Counted from the first letter of the stretch, positions 8,053-17,549 are shown. The stretch: 64,000 bases of DNA from Steroidobacteraceae bacterium (GCA_025458905.1 JALORN010000029.1:1-64000), one strand, 5' to 3'. A program made the numbers and translations. Notes: generated by a model not told the origin, from the letters alone.

Positions 8053-9234
8053 TCAGGCCGCGGCGCCCTGCTCCTCGACGACCTGCGGACGCGCCGTGTC
8101 TTCCCAGCGGTAGAACTCGAGCGGCGCATCGCGCAGCGTGATCCGGCGTTGCTCGGGCGTCAGGTCCTCGCGCTGGAGGAAGGCTGCGAGCTGGCCGCGC
8201 TCGTAGTCGAGGTGCGGGTAGTCGGCCGAGAACAGCAGGCGGTCCGGCGCCTTCGTCCACTTGATGAAGTCCGGCACGAACCGGTCCTCGGGCTCGAAGC
8301 CGAACCAGATCTGGCGCTGGATGTACTCCTCGGCGTGCAGCTTCATGCCCGGCGCGTGCGCGCGCATCATCTCGGCGAACTTCTCCTGCCGCTCGTGGTA
8401 GCGGTCGACGATCGTCGGCACCCAGCCGACGCCGCACTCGAAGATGCCGAACTTCGTGTCCGGGAAGGTCTCGCAGATGCCGCCGGTGATCAGGTTGTCG
8501 AGCAACTCCATGCCGGCGTAGACCATGCCGAAGATGTCGGTCACCGGCGTCGGCGACTTGCGGTTGAACTGGAAGCCGGGGATCGGGAACTTGATCCAGG
8601 CGTGCAACACGATCGGCACGCCGAGCCTGCCGGCTTCCTCGTAGATCGGGTAGTAGTGCTCCTGCGAGGGGATCACGTAGTCGTCGTCGCGCGCGCCGAG
8701 GACCTCGTTGTTGAGGTAGACCGCAGGGAAGCCGAGTTGCTTCACGCAGCGGCGCATCTCCTTCACGGCATGCTGCGGGTCGGCGGCGTTCAGGATGCCG
8801 ATGCCGAAGAGGCGCGTCGGCTGCCGGCGGGCGAAGTCGTGCAGGTAGTCGTTGTAGGCCTCGGACATGGCGTTACCGAGCGCCACGTCGACGATGCCCG
8901 CGGGCCACCAGCCGGCCTCCGGCATCAGCAGGCTCCGGTCGAAACCCTCGACGTCGAGGAAGTCCTGCACGCGGTAGTCCGGGTCCGTGGCGCCGGGCCT
9001 GCCCTTCGGGCCCGGCGTCTGGTAGCTGCGCGGCTTCGGGGCGACGGTCGCGGGCCAGCGCGGTGGCACGGTGACGCGGCCGATGCTGCGGTAGGTCATG
9101 CCGTTCTCTTGCCAGTGACGCGGCGCCTCCGGATGCGCCAGCAGGTCGGGTCCGAGGTAGCGTTCCCAGATGGCCGGTGTGGTGCTGATGTGCGAGTCGC
9201 TGTCGATCAGCAGGTGCGGGGCGGGCTTGTTCAT
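8053..9234 (-). CDS. Amidohydrolase family protein (amidohydrolase-2/ACMSD-like)
   Basis: The product is 393 aa from ATG 9234. It matches the metal-dependent amidohydrolase-2 family, which includes ACMSD-type decarboxylases and hydrolases acting on aromatic or cyclic acids. Visible features are an N-terminal LIDSDSHISTT (the DxDxH metal site), FDRSLLMPEAGWWP, a mid-protein IVLHAWIKF with a metal-ligand His, and LLFSADYPHLDYERG with the conserved Asp near the C-terminus. Its start lies 136 bases from a divergent LysR gene, the classic arrangement of a regulator with its catabolic target. The Cys-less nitrilase homologue follows. Substrate unknown. Confidence 0.85.
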   Translation of the reverse strand: MNKPAPHLLIDSDSHISTTPAIWERYLGPDLLAHPEAPRHWQENGMTYRSIGRVTVPPRWPATVAPKPRSYQTPGPKGRPGATDPDYRVQDFLDVEGFDRSLLMPEAGWWPAGIVDVALGNAMSEAYNDYLHDFARRQPTRLFGIGILNAADPQHAVKEMRRCVKQLGFPAVYLNNEVLGARDDDYVIPSQEHYYPIYEEAGRLGVPIVLHAWIKFPIPGFQFNRKSPTPVTDIFGMVYAGMELLDNLITGGICETFPDTKFGIFECGVGWVPTIVDRYHERQEKFAEMMRAHAPGMKLHAEEYIQRQIWFGFEPEDRFVPDFIKWTKAPDRLLFSADYPHLDYERGQLAAFLQREDLTPEQRRITLRDAPLEFYRWEDTARPQVVEEQGAAA

Positions 9235-9370
9235 GGCGGTGTCCGCAGGCGAGGGGGGGGCAACCGGCCTGATTCTCGGCCGGCGAGCCGATAAGCGTCT
9301 ATTTCGTGATGGTGGCGTGCGATAGGCTCGCGTTATCACGCAGGCGCCACGGGCGCCGGGCAGGGCCTGC

Positions 9371-10342
9371 ATGGACCTCATCCAGCTCAAGCGCTTCCTG
9401 GTCGCGGCGGACACCGGCAACCTGCGGCGCGCGGCGACGCTCCTGCACCTCAGCCAGCCGGCGCTGACGCAGAGCATCAAGGGCCTCGAGGGCACCCTCG
9501 GCGTCGCGCTGTTCGAGCGCAGTGCGCGCGGCGTCACGCTCACGTCCTCCGGCCGGGCGCTCGTGCCGCGCGCGCGCATGATGCTGAACGAGCGCGAGCG
9601 CATCTCGCGCGACCTCGAGGCCATCCGCAACGAGAGCGCCGCGCGGATCGCGGTCGGCGTCGGCCCGTACTTCAGCCGCCAGCTGTTCCCGGCGGCGCTG
9701 CTGCGAACGCTCGAGGCGCACCCGCATGCCAAGGTGCAGGCCGTCGAGGCACACACCACCGAGCTGGTGCGCATGCTGCAGGAGGGCAGCATCGAGCTCG
9801 CGTTCTGCGTCCGCAACCCGGTGATCGACGACGACCACAGCCTCGAGTTCGAGGCCCTCCATACCGAGCGCTACTCGATCATGGCGCGCGCCGGGCATCC
9901 GTTGTTCCGCCGTCGGCGCGCGACCGATCGCGACGTCGCGGCCCATGGCTGGGTGGTCCACGACTCGCAGGCTACGGCGACCTACCTCGGGCGACACTTC
10001 GAGCGCCTTGGCCTCGAGCCGCCGCGGTGGTCGATCACCACCCTGTCGCTGCCGCTGATGGTGGCGCTGCTGACGAAATCGGACCTGCTGGCGCTGTTGC
10101 CCGAGGACTTCGTGCGCCCGGAGGTTGCGGCCAGCCGGCTGCGGCGGGTCACCGGCCATGGCATCCGCGTCGACGGGGCCGCCGGCATCCTGACGCGCCG
10201 CGACGCGGTGCTAGGCCCGACTGCGAAGGAACTCGTATCGCACCTGCGCAGCGCCTGCGCGGACGCACGCCGCGACATGGCCCGGGTGCATCGCGCGAGC
10301 CGTGGCCAGGGTGAAGGTGCGCCCGAAAACGACCCGCCCTGA
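9371..10342 (+). CDS. LysR-type transcriptional regulator
   Basis: This 323-aa LTTR has an N-terminal helix-turn-helix (residues 1-60, LIQLKRFLVAADTGNLRRAA, LSQPALTQSIKGLEG, LFERSARGVTLTSSGRAL) and a periplasmic-binding-like effector domain from about 90 on. It is divergent from the amidohydrolase and Cys-less nitrilase genes, which are its probable targets. The intergenic region holds a loose dyad CGTGAT (9305-9310) / ATCACG (9335-9340) that could be an operator; this is weak. The gene converges on the GPH symporter gene, and a half copy of the CTGTCCCC repeat lies between them. Confidence 0.92.
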   Translation: MDLIQLKRFLVAADTGNLRRAATLLHLSQPALTQSIKGLEGTLGVALFERSARGVTLTSSGRALVPRARMMLNERERISRDLEAIRNESAARIAVGVGPYFSRQLFPAALLRTLEAHPHAKVQAVEAHTTELVRMLQEGSIELAFCVRNPVIDDDHSLEFEALHTERYSIMARAGHPLFRRRRATDRDVAAHGWVVHDSQATATYLGRHFERLGLEPPRWSITTLSLPLMVALLTKSDLLALLPEDFVRPEVAASRLRRVTGHGIRVDGAAGILTRRDAVLGPTAKELVSHLRSACADARRDMARVHRASRGQGEGAPENDPP

Positions 10343-10357
10343 GCCAAGAGCGAACCC

Positions 10358-10382
10358 GAAAATAAATCTGTCCCCTTTTTTT
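10358..10382. repeat. Half copy of the CTGTCCCC repeat
   Basis: These 25 bases (GAAAATAAATCTGTCCCC followed by seven T) match the outer part of one arm of the inverted repeat at 3853-3937 base for base. Here only one arm is present. It sits between the convergent LysR and GPH-symporter genes, and its T run touches the symporter's TGA stop codon. It may be a solitary member of the same dispersed repeat family, or the remains of a full palindrome. Confidence 0.85.
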
Positions 10383-11734
10383 CAGCTGGCGGCGGCGCGC
10401 AACTCGGCGAGCCGGCGCGCATCCAGGCGGTAGAGCGCCAGCAGCAGGATGCCTGCCGCGCAGCTGACCGCCGGGACCACCGAGACCGCGAAGCGCATCA
10501 TCTGCAGCGCCGACTCGGGTTGTGCGCCCTTGCCCGCGTCGCCCGGCACCAGGCCGGCGGCCGAGAACGCGAAGCCGACCACCAGCGGCCCGACGACGAA
10601 CGAGGTGGTCTGCATCAGCTCGAACCCGCCGACGAACAGCCCTTCACGCCGCTGCCCGGTGGTCAGCCGGTCGAGTTCGATGGTGTCGGTCAGCATCGCG
10701 AGCGCCACCAGCACCGAGCCGCTGCCGACCGAGCCCTGGAAGACCGCGCGCGCGAGGAACAGGGTGTCCGGCTCCTGCGGCGTGGCCAGCATCCACGACA
10801 GGTAGCCGACCAGGTTGCCGAGCAGCAGCCCGATGAACACGGTACGGCGCTCGACGCGCCGCAGCACCAGGCTCCAGAACGGCACTGCCGCGATCCCGAC
10901 CAGGTTCGAGACCAGGTTGTACCGGGCCAGCGCGCCCTCGCCCTTGCCGAGCACGTAGCTCATGAAGAACAGCATCGCGGCGCCCGTGAAGGCCGTGCCG
11001 AGCTGCAGCGTCATCTTGGTCAGCAGGATCGTCAGGTAGGGCGTGTTCGACGCCACGGTCCGGAACCACGCCCGCGCATCGAGCGTCTCGGCCGAGCGCT
11101 CGGTGACGCGCGCCCGTCCCGTCGCGAACACCACGCAGAGCATCGTGCAGCCGACGACCGCAGCGGCCGCGAAGGACATCGTGGAGTAGGCCGCCCGGTC
11201 ACTGCCGAGCAACGCCACCAGCGCCGGTGCGCCTGCGGCGATCACCACGCCCGAGGAATAGACGAAGAACGTGCGCCAGGCCATCACCGAGGCCCGCTCG
11301 CCGTAGTCGTCGGTCATCTCGGTGCCGAGGGCCATGTAGGGGATGCTGAACACCGAGTAAGCGGTGCAGTACAGGAGGAATGCACACAGCACGAACAGGT
11401 ACAGGGAGTTGCCCTCGAGCCCGAGCGGCGGGTTGAAGACCGCGACCACCGCGAGCGGGCAGAGCAGCGCGCCCCCGAGCAGCCACGGGCGCCGCCGGCC
11501 CCAGCGGCTGCGCGTGCGGTCGCTCAGCGTGCCGATCAGCGGGTCGACGGCGGCGTCGTAGAAGCGCGTGACCGCGAAGATCGTGCCGGCGATGGCAGCC
11601 GGCACGCCGGCGTGACGCACCAGGAAGAACATCGCGAACAGGTTGACGAGGTAGAGCATCGACGTGGTGCCGAGGGCACCGATGCCCCAGCCTGCCTTCA
11701 GCGCGGCCGGCAACCGGTTGTCGTTCGCCTGCAT
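10382..11734 (-). CDS. MFS transporter, GPH (glycoside-pentoside-hexuronide:cation symporter) type
   Basis: The product is 450 aa with about twelve hydrophobic segments. The family features are KAGWGIGALGTTSMLYLVNL at the N-terminus, FYDAAVDPLIGTLSDRTRSR followed by WGRRRPWLL, and FSIPYMALGTEMTDDYGERA. This is the MelB/GPH symporter signature set, so cation-coupled uptake of a glycoside or similar solute across the inner membrane is expected. It is a paralogue of the transporter at 38182-39591. Its start lies 160 bases from the divergent PhyH gene. The stop codon overlaps the T run of the repeat at 10358-10382. Confidence 0.87.
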   Translation of the reverse strand: MQANDNRLPAALKAGWGIGALGTTSMLYLVNLFAMFFLVRHAGVPAAIAGTIFAVTRFYDAAVDPLIGTLSDRTRSRWGRRRPWLLGGALLCPLAVVAVFNPPLGLEGNSLYLFVLCAFLLYCTAYSVFSIPYMALGTEMTDDYGERASVMAWRTFFVYSSGVVIAAGAPALVALLGSDRAAYSTMSFAAAAVVGCTMLCVVFATGRARVTERSAETLDARAWFRTVASNTPYLTILLTKMTLQLGTAFTGAAMLFFMSYVLGKGEGALARYNLVSNLVGIAAVPFWSLVLRRVERRTVFIGLLLGNLVGYLSWMLATPQEPDTLFLARAVFQGSVGSGSVLVALAMLTDTIELDRLTTGQRREGLFVGGFELMQTTSFVVGPLVVGFAFSAAGLVPGDAGKGAQPESALQMMRFAVSVVPAVSCAAGILLLALYRLDARRLAELRAAAS

Positions 11735-11893
11735 GGGCGGAGTCTCGCCACCGTGGGCCGGGACGGTCAATTCGAATCGCCACGAGTGCGATAACCGGCG
11801 CCGATCGGGCGGTGCCCGGAAGACGGCAGCGGGGACGGACGACATGCGGCCGCGGGTGCCGGGGTCGGGCACAATGGCACGACGGAGGCCCCC

Positions 11894-12727
11894 ATGACGA
11901 CCCGCCGACTCGAGGACGCCCTGGCCGCGAACCGCCGGGAGTACGCGCAGCACGGCGTCACCTGCCTGCGTGGCCTGTTCGACGCGGCGCGGGTCGCCAG
12001 TCTCGCGGCGGCGAGCCGCGACGTGATCGAGCGCCCGCTGGAACACGGCAACGCGGGATACATGCAGGGGCCGATGACCGCGGTGAACTTCCTGTACCGG
12101 CGTCCCGGACCGTTTCGCGACTTCGTGTTCGGCTCGCCGGCGGGCGAGATCATCGGCCGGGTGATCGGCTCGGGCACGATCCGGATGTACCACGACTACC
12201 TCTTCAGCAAGCAGCCGTGCTGCGAGAAGGTGGTGCCCTGGCACACCGACGGCGGCGGCTACGCGCTGCAGGGCGAGATGATGCCGAACCTCTGGGTGGC
12301 GCTGACGCCGGCGAACGCCGCCAACGGCCGGCTCGAGTTCATCGGCGGCTTCCATCGCGGGCCGGTCGCCCGGCGCTGGAGCGAGCGGCGCGAGGTCGAG
12401 GGCCCGAGCGAGCCGCTCCTGCCCGACTTCGAGGATCCCGCCGAGCCGGCGACGCGCCGGTATCCGCGTCTCGCCTGGGACCTCGCCCCCGGCGATGCGG
12501 TGCTGTTCCATCCCTACACACCGCATCACTCCAAGGCCAACCGCTCGCCGACGACGCGCACTGGCTATGCGTTGCGGGTGGTGGGCGACGACGTGCGCTG
12601 GTGCCTGGCCAAGAGCCAGTGGCTGCGGGTGCCGGGTTTCCGGTACGAGTCGGTCGCGGACGGCACGCCGGTGACGCAGGACGACTTCCCGGTGATGTGG
12701 CGCGACGCGGCTGCCGCGGCGGCCTGA
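11894..12727 (+). CDS. Phytanoyl-CoA dioxygenase (PhyH) family protein
   Basis: PhyH-family enzymes are Fe(II)/2-oxoglutarate-dependent hydroxylases. The 277-aa product shows the metal triad: WHTDGG (H117, D119) and a distal His in TPHHSKAN (H211 or H212). A downstream Arg in the TRTGYALRVV strand is a candidate 2-oxoglutarate ligand. The N-terminal helix EYAQHGVTCLRGLFD is typical of the family. The start ATG has a GGAGG site. The gene leads the block that continues with the exported nitrilase and DUF1838 genes on the same strand, although 191 bases separate it from the nitrilase gene. The substrate is probably a small organic acid or hydrophobic compound; it is not identifiable. Confidence 0.85.
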   Translation: MTTRRLEDALAANRREYAQHGVTCLRGLFDAARVASLAAASRDVIERPLEHGNAGYMQGPMTAVNFLYRRPGPFRDFVFGSPAGEIIGRVIGSGTIRMYHDYLFSKQPCCEKVVPWHTDGGGYALQGEMMPNLWVALTPANAANGRLEFIGGFHRGPVARRWSERREVEGPSEPLLPDFEDPAEPATRRYPRLAWDLAPGDAVLFHPYTPHHSKANRSPTTRTGYALRVVGDDVRWCLAKSQWLRVPGFRYESVADGTPVTQDDFPVMWRDAAAAAA

Positions 12728-12918
12728 GGCGCAGCAGGCCTCTGGGGCCCGTCCCGGCGCCTCGACTGCTCGGATGGCGGACCGAGGCCGCGACGCGCTT
12801 GTGTCCCCCCGGCGGAAGGCTATCGTAGGTATCAGCGGAGTCGATCGTCCCCCGGGGCCGTCAGCCCTGTCGCGCGGTGGCGTGCTCCCGCCCATCCAGG
12901 CCTCCCGAGGAGCAAACC

Positions 12919-14148
12919 GTGTCCGAACACAAGCCAGGTTCCGATCGACGCATGCCACACCGTGATCCGTCGGGCCGTGATCAGTTGAGCCGTGATCAGC
13001 TGAGCCGCGATCAGCGGGGTGGCGGTCTGCTGGGGCGTCGCGAGCTGCTGGGCGCGGCCACGCTCGGCGCCGCCGCGGCCACGCTCGGCGCGGGCGCGCC
13101 GGTCGCGCAGGCCGCGGCCGATCCGAAGGTCAGCGTGCACGCCAAGGGCAAGTACGAGCAGGTGCCGCTGCGCAAGGACGTGCTGCGCGTGACGGCGGTG
13201 CAGTCGAACATGCGCTCGGTGCGCGACACGAAGAACCCGGCGAAGGAGATGAAGGCCAACGTCGAGCACATGCTCGAGCTGGTCGACGCCGCCAACGGTT
13301 TCCCGGGACCGCAGGACCTGGTCTGCTTCCACGAGCAGCCGATCATGGGCTGGCAGCCCTGGACGCTGGAGGAGGCGCTGCGCGTCGCGATCGAGATCCC
13401 CGGGCCCGAGACCGAGGCACTCGGCAGGAAGGCGAAACAGCACGGCTGCTACATCACCTTCGGCACCTATGCGCGCGACAAGGACTGGCCGGGCCACCTG
13501 CTGCTGAACGGCGTGCTGATCGCGCCCGACGGCACGGTGGCCGCCAACCACTGGAAGACCAACAACTCGCGCGGCTTCAAGCCCGGCTGGGACATCTTCA
13601 CCACCTCGATCTACGACGTGCTCGACCGCTACCGCGAGATGTACGGCGAGGACGCCGTGCTGCCGATCGCGCGCACCGACATCGGCAACATCTCCTGCTC
13701 GATCACGCCCGGACAGCCGGACGTGATGCGCGCCCATGCCATGAAGGGGCTCGAGATCCGCCTCAGTTCCTCCTCCGGGGGCTACAACCTCGAGGATGCG
13801 GCGATGATCTCGCTGCACAACCGGCTCTGGACCGTGGTCTGCAACCAGTCGCTCTCGCCGGAGCAGCCGGGCTTCCCCGAGTTCTCCGGCTCGGGCGACA
13901 CCGCGATCTTCGGGCCGAACGGCCGCATCGTGGCGCGCGCCCGCTCGTTCAACGAGGAGTTCGTCTCGACGGTGATCCCGATCGGCGAGTTCCGCCGCAC
14001 GCGCAGCATCCCGGACGTCCCGATCGAGATGCTGATGCCGGTCTACTCGAAGTACGTGCCGCGCAACGGGCCGAACTCGCAGCTCGACTACGTGCCGAAG
14101 ACCTCGGAAGAGGCCTCGCAGCACTTCATCAAGAAGCGCAACTGGTGA
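12919..14148 (+). CDS. Tat-exported nitrilase/amidase-family protein
   Basis: The product is 409 aa from GTG 12919, chosen because GAGGAG precedes it. The N-terminus carries a polar segment with three SRDQ-type repeats and then GRRELLGAATLGAAAATLGA, a twin-arginine signal ending near AQAA (about residue 66). The mature part is a carbon-nitrogen hydrolase with all three catalytic residues in place: E139 (FHEQPIMGW), K213 (NHWKTNN) and C260 (GNISCSITPG). It should hydrolyse a nitrile or amide in the periplasm. The DUF1838 gene follows after 45 bases, and the pair is probably one transcript. The sequence TPGQPDVMRAHAMKGLEI replaces the usual FPE block, so this is a divergent branch. Confidence 0.82.
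   Translation: MSEHKPGSDRRMPHRDPSGRDQLSRDQLSRDQRGGGLLGRRELLGAATLGAAAATLGAGAPVAQAAADPKVSVHAKGKYEQVPLRKDVLRVTAVQSNMRSVRDTKNPAKEMKANVEHMLELVDAANGFPGPQDLVCFHEQPIMGWQPWTLEEALRVAIEIPGPETEALGRKAKQHGCYITFGTYARDKDWPGHLLLNGVLIAPDGTVAANHWKTNNSRGFKPGWDIFTTSIYDVLDRYREMYGEDAVLPIARTDIGNISCSITPGQPDVMRAHAMKGLEIRLSSSSGGYNLEDAAMISLHNRLWTVVCNQSLSPEQPGFPEFSGSGDTAIFGPNGRIVARARSFNEEFVSTVIPIGEFRRTRSIPDVPIEMLMPVYSKYVPRNGPNSQLDYVPKTSEEASQHFIKKRNW
12974..13017 (+). repeat. Three tandem 15-base repeats in the nitrilase leader
   Basis: Three near-identical 15-base units (GCCGTGATCAGTTGA and variants) run in tandem in the reading frame and encode SRDQL-type units ahead of the Tat signal. The repeat length is a multiple of three, so slippage would change leader length without breaking the frame. 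Confidence 0.85.
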
Positions 14149-14193
14149 GCCCCTGCGGCACCGGTCACGCATCGACCCGAGGAGCGATCCGAC

Positions 14194-15105
14194 ATGAAGA
14201 TCAAGCGACGTGAAGCACTGGGCCATCTGGCTGGCGCGATGGGGGCGGGCGCGCTCGGCGCGGGCGGCGTGGGCGCCGGACGGCTCGCCGCCGGCGGCGC
14301 CGGCGCGGCGGGCCTCGCCGGCATGGCCGCGGCGGCAGGCCGCGGTGCCGCCTTCGACCCGGCGAACCCGGACCACCTCGCGATGGCGTTCCGCAAGCTC
14401 GCCTACTCGATGGACGACACCCTGACGTTCTGGTGGATGCGCGGCACGCGCTACGGCGTGGTCGGGTCGGTCGCGACGCCGTTCTGGGACATGTACGTCG
14501 CGGCCTGGTTCACCACCCGCGACCTGCCGGACGGCCGCTACGAGGTGCGCTCGGCGAGCGGCAACCTCTACACGCCGGTCGGCGGCACGACACTGCTCGA
14601 GAAGTTCGCGAATCCCTTCACCGGCCGGACCATCGACATCAACTACAACCGGCCCAGGGTGACCACGGCGATCTACGACAAGAAGGGTGGCAGCCCGTTC
14701 GCCGGCAGCGATCCGCCGGGCATGAAGTCGACGCGCAATACCGACGTCGGGCCGGCGTGGATCGTCGGCGACATGCTGCACGTGCAGGGCGACCTGACGC
14801 TCGACAGCCGGCCGCTCGATGGCGCCAGGAAGGGCTTCACGGTCAACGACTGGTCGACCTACATCGGCAGCGTCGCCGACGTGATGGACCCGCGGAAGAA
14901 GAACCCGCCTGCGGCGCAGATGTTCAACGACATCCTCGACTTCCCGCCCTACCTACAGATGGGCGACCACCCCGGCACCTTCGTGTCGCGCTGCTACGGC
15001 CGCAAGGTGTACGACATCAGGTCGATGCCCGCCGTTTGGCTCTCGCTGTTCGAGAAGAAGTTCCCGGACGTCGCGAAGGACCCGGGCGCCGTGCTGCGCG
15101 CCTGA
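14194..15105 (+). CDS. DUF1838 family protein, exported
   Basis: This 303-aa protein has a Gly/Ala-rich N-terminal leader (KIKRREALGHLAGAMGAGAL; RR pair at residues 5-6) that looks like a Tat signal. The body has the DUF1838 pattern: RKLAYSMDDTLTFWWMRGTR, ANPFTGRTIDINYNRPRVTT, DWSTYIGSVADVMDPRKKNP, LQMGDHPGTFVSRCYGRKV and a C-terminal LPxWL-like segment. DUF1838 proteins have no established activity. ATG 14194 follows GAGGAG. It lies 45 bases after the exported nitrilase, and a strong hairpin follows its stop. It is one of three such proteins in the window (also 17702-18556 and 20525-21541). Confidence 0.82.
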   Translation: MKIKRREALGHLAGAMGAGALGAGGVGAGRLAAGGAGAAGLAGMAAAAGRGAAFDPANPDHLAMAFRKLAYSMDDTLTFWWMRGTRYGVVGSVATPFWDMYVAAWFTTRDLPDGRYEVRSASGNLYTPVGGTTLLEKFANPFTGRTIDINYNRPRVTTAIYDKKGGSPFAGSDPPGMKSTRNTDVGPAWIVGDMLHVQGDLTLDSRPLDGARKGFTVNDWSTYIGSVADVMDPRKKNPPAAQMFNDILDFPPYLQMGDHPGTFVSRCYGRKVYDIRSMPAVWLSLFEKKFPDVAKDPGAVLRA

Positions 15106-15125
15106 ACGCGCGGCCGGCGACGACG

Positions 15126-15155
15126 ACGGCCGCCGCGGGCGATCGCGGCGGCCGT
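15126..15155 (+). terminator. Hairpin after the DUF1838 gene
   Basis: A perfect 12-bp stem (15126-15137 with 15144-15155) has a 6-base loop and is followed by only a short T run (TTTC counting the closing T). It is placed 21 bases after the stop of the nitrilase/DUF1838 unit, so it probably ends that transcript. Confidence 0.6.
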
Positions 15156-15226
15156 TTCATTAGTGGAACCGGCGGTGCGCCGCGGCGCGGGACGCCGGGT
15201 GCGGGACGCGTGTAACGTCCCTGCCC

Positions 15227-16225
15227 ATGGACACCGCAACGCTGCCGATGGCACGGGTATCGCACTCCGTGCTGCATCCCGACTTCATCGCCGGCCAGGT
15301 CGCGGCGCGCTATCCGCTCGCCGGGCCGGTCAAGGCGTTCCTGCTCTACCGCGGCATCAACGACGTCTACCTGGTCGCGACCGGAGGGCAGAAGTTCGCA
15401 CTGCGCGTCTGGCGCCGCGGCGGGCGCGAGATCGACATGGACGCGGTGTCCTACGAGGTCGAGTTCCTCGACTTCCTGCGCAACCGTGGCTTCCCCGCCT
15501 CGGCACCGCTGCGCGCCCGCGACGGCTCGCTCTACTTCAAGGTGGATTCGCCCGAGGGCGCCCGCGCGCTCGCACTGTACGAGTGGGCGCCCGGCAGGAA
15601 GTTCGGCGAGTGCCTCGACGAGGGCACCGCGGAGCGCATCGGCGCGCTGTTCGCGCAGCTGCACGGGCTCGGCATCGAGTACCAGGGCACGCGGCCGCAC
15701 GACGTCGCACAGGTCGTCGCCTTCCGCTCCAACGTGCCCGCGCTTCTCGACTTCGTCTACGACCGGCCAGAAGACGTGCGCGACTTCGCGAAGGTCGCGG
15801 AGGCGCTCGCGGCGCGGCTGCTCGAGGTCCGCGCCGACGACCTGCCGCTCGGCGTCTGCCACCGCGACTTCCACCCGAGCAACGTGCACGTCGACGGCGA
15901 CGGCCGCATCACGCTGCTCGACTTCGACGGCGTCGGCACCGACTACCTGATGCAGGACGTGCAGAACTACCGCTGGGGCAACCTGTTCTACGGCTTCGAC
16001 GACCGCTACGCCGATGCCTTCGAGCGCGGCTACGAGTCGGTCCGGCCGTTCACCGCCGACGAGAAGCGCCATGCAGACCTGTTCCTGCTGGCGAAGACCT
16101 TCCGCCTGGTCTCCGGCATGGCCCAGATCTCGGTCGCGGTGGGCCGCGGCACGCTGCGGTTCCGCAGCCTCGACTGGCTCGGTGGCTACATCCGTGACAA
16201 GGCGCGGCCGCTCGGCCTGCTCTGA
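15227..16225 (+). CDS. Phosphotransferase of the APH/choline kinase-like fold
   Basis: This 332-aa protein-kinase-like phosphotransferase has Brenner's motif CHRDFHPSNVHVD (H212, D214, N219) and the metal-binding DFDG (232-235). The conserved Lys region in the N-lobe is not obvious (KFALRVWRRGG may serve). The N-terminal KAFLLYRGINDVYLV and ALYEWAPGRKF fit the SrkA (YihE)/homoserine-kinase-like branch, whose members phosphorylate Ser/Thr of proteins or small alcohols with ATP. Resistance to an aminoglycoside cannot be assumed. The hydrolase gene begins 22 bases after its stop, so the two may be co-transcribed. Confidence 0.83.
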   Translation: MDTATLPMARVSHSVLHPDFIAGQVAARYPLAGPVKAFLLYRGINDVYLVATGGQKFALRVWRRGGREIDMDAVSYEVEFLDFLRNRGFPASAPLRARDGSLYFKVDSPEGARALALYEWAPGRKFGECLDEGTAERIGALFAQLHGLGIEYQGTRPHDVAQVVAFRSNVPALLDFVYDRPEDVRDFAKVAEALAARLLEVRADDLPLGVCHRDFHPSNVHVDGDGRITLLDFDGVGTDYLMQDVQNYRWGNLFYGFDDRYADAFERGYESVRPFTADEKRHADLFLLAKTFRLVSGMAQISVAVGRGTLRFRSLDWLGGYIRDKARPLGLL

Positions 16226-16247
16226 GGCGCGCCCCGTCGCGGCACCC

Positions 16248-17057
<810 letters not shown>

Positions 17058-17067
17058 GCGAGAGGCC

Positions 17068-17093
17068 CGCCCGGGCGCCGGGGCGCCCGGGCG
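17068..17093. terminator. Bidirectional hairpin between convergent genes
   Basis: A perfect 12-bp G+C stem (17068-17079 with 17082-17093) with a two-base loop lies 11 bases after the hydrolase stop and 10 bases after the hsp20 stop on the other strand. It has no T run, so it may be a barrier or RNA-stability element rather than a strong intrinsic terminator. Confidence 0.55.
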
Positions 17094-17102
17094 AGGTACC
17101 AG

Positions 17103-17549
17103 TCAGCCGGAGATCGTGATCCGCCGCGGCAGGGCGCGAGCCTGCTTGGGGATCGTGACCGTGAGCACGCCGTTGCGGCCGGTGGCCTTGACGTTGTCGT
17201 CGTCGGCCGTGTCCGGCAGCACGAAGCGACGGTAGAACCGCCCGTGGCCGCGCTCGGTGCGGCGGTACTGCAGTTCCTGGCGGTCGTTGCCCGACGACTC
17301 GGGCAGGCGCTCCCCCGAGATCGTCAGCACGCCGTCCTCCAGCGTCAGGTCCACCTTGGTGGTGTCGACGCCCGGCAGGTCGACATAGAGCTCGAAGCGC
17401 TCCGGATATTCGTGGATGTCGACGGCCGGCACCCAGGCGACCGTGGCCGCGCTCGAGTCGTTGCCGATCGCGTTGCCGAACAGCCGGTTGATCTCCTCCT
17501 GGAGCCGCGGCATCACGCTCCACGGCTCGTACTTCGCCACATCGTTCAT
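17103..17549 (-). CDS. Small heat-shock protein, Hsp20/alpha-crystallin family
   Basis: This 148-aa small heat-shock protein is an ATP-independent holdase. An N-terminal arm (PWSVMPRLQEEINRLFGNAI) is followed by the alpha-crystallin domain at about residues 42-140 with VPAVDIHEYPERFELYVDLPG, LTLEDGVLTISGER, FYRRFVLPD and GVLTVTIPK. The C-terminal extension is short (RRITISG) with an I-x-I-like end. The start ATG 17549 has a perfect AGGAGG at good spacing. A sigma-32-like promoter is visible 65-95 bases upstream, preceded by a hairpin that isolates the gene from the DUF1838-like gene. Confidence 0.95.
   Translation of the reverse strand: MNDVAKYEPWSVMPRLQEEINRLFGNAIGNDSSAATVAWVPAVDIHEYPERFELYVDLPGVDTTKVDLTLEDGVLTISGERLPESSGNDRQELQYRRTERGHGRFYRRFVLPDTADDDNVKATGRNGVLTVTIPKQARALPRRITISG

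Noticed and set aside
5342-8437. Long minus-strand open frame through trmO, the saccharopine-like gene and the nitrilase homologue
   Set aside because: It has the composition of an out-of-frame translation and conflicts with well-supported genes on both strands.
9301-9345. CGTGAT/ATCACG dyad as a firm operator
   Set aside because: Arms are short and 24 bases apart; kept only as a weak possibility in the LysR entry.
15227-16225. Aminoglycoside resistance gene
   Set aside because: The fold is shared, but the sequence fits the general APH/SrkA-like branch and nothing else points to resistance.
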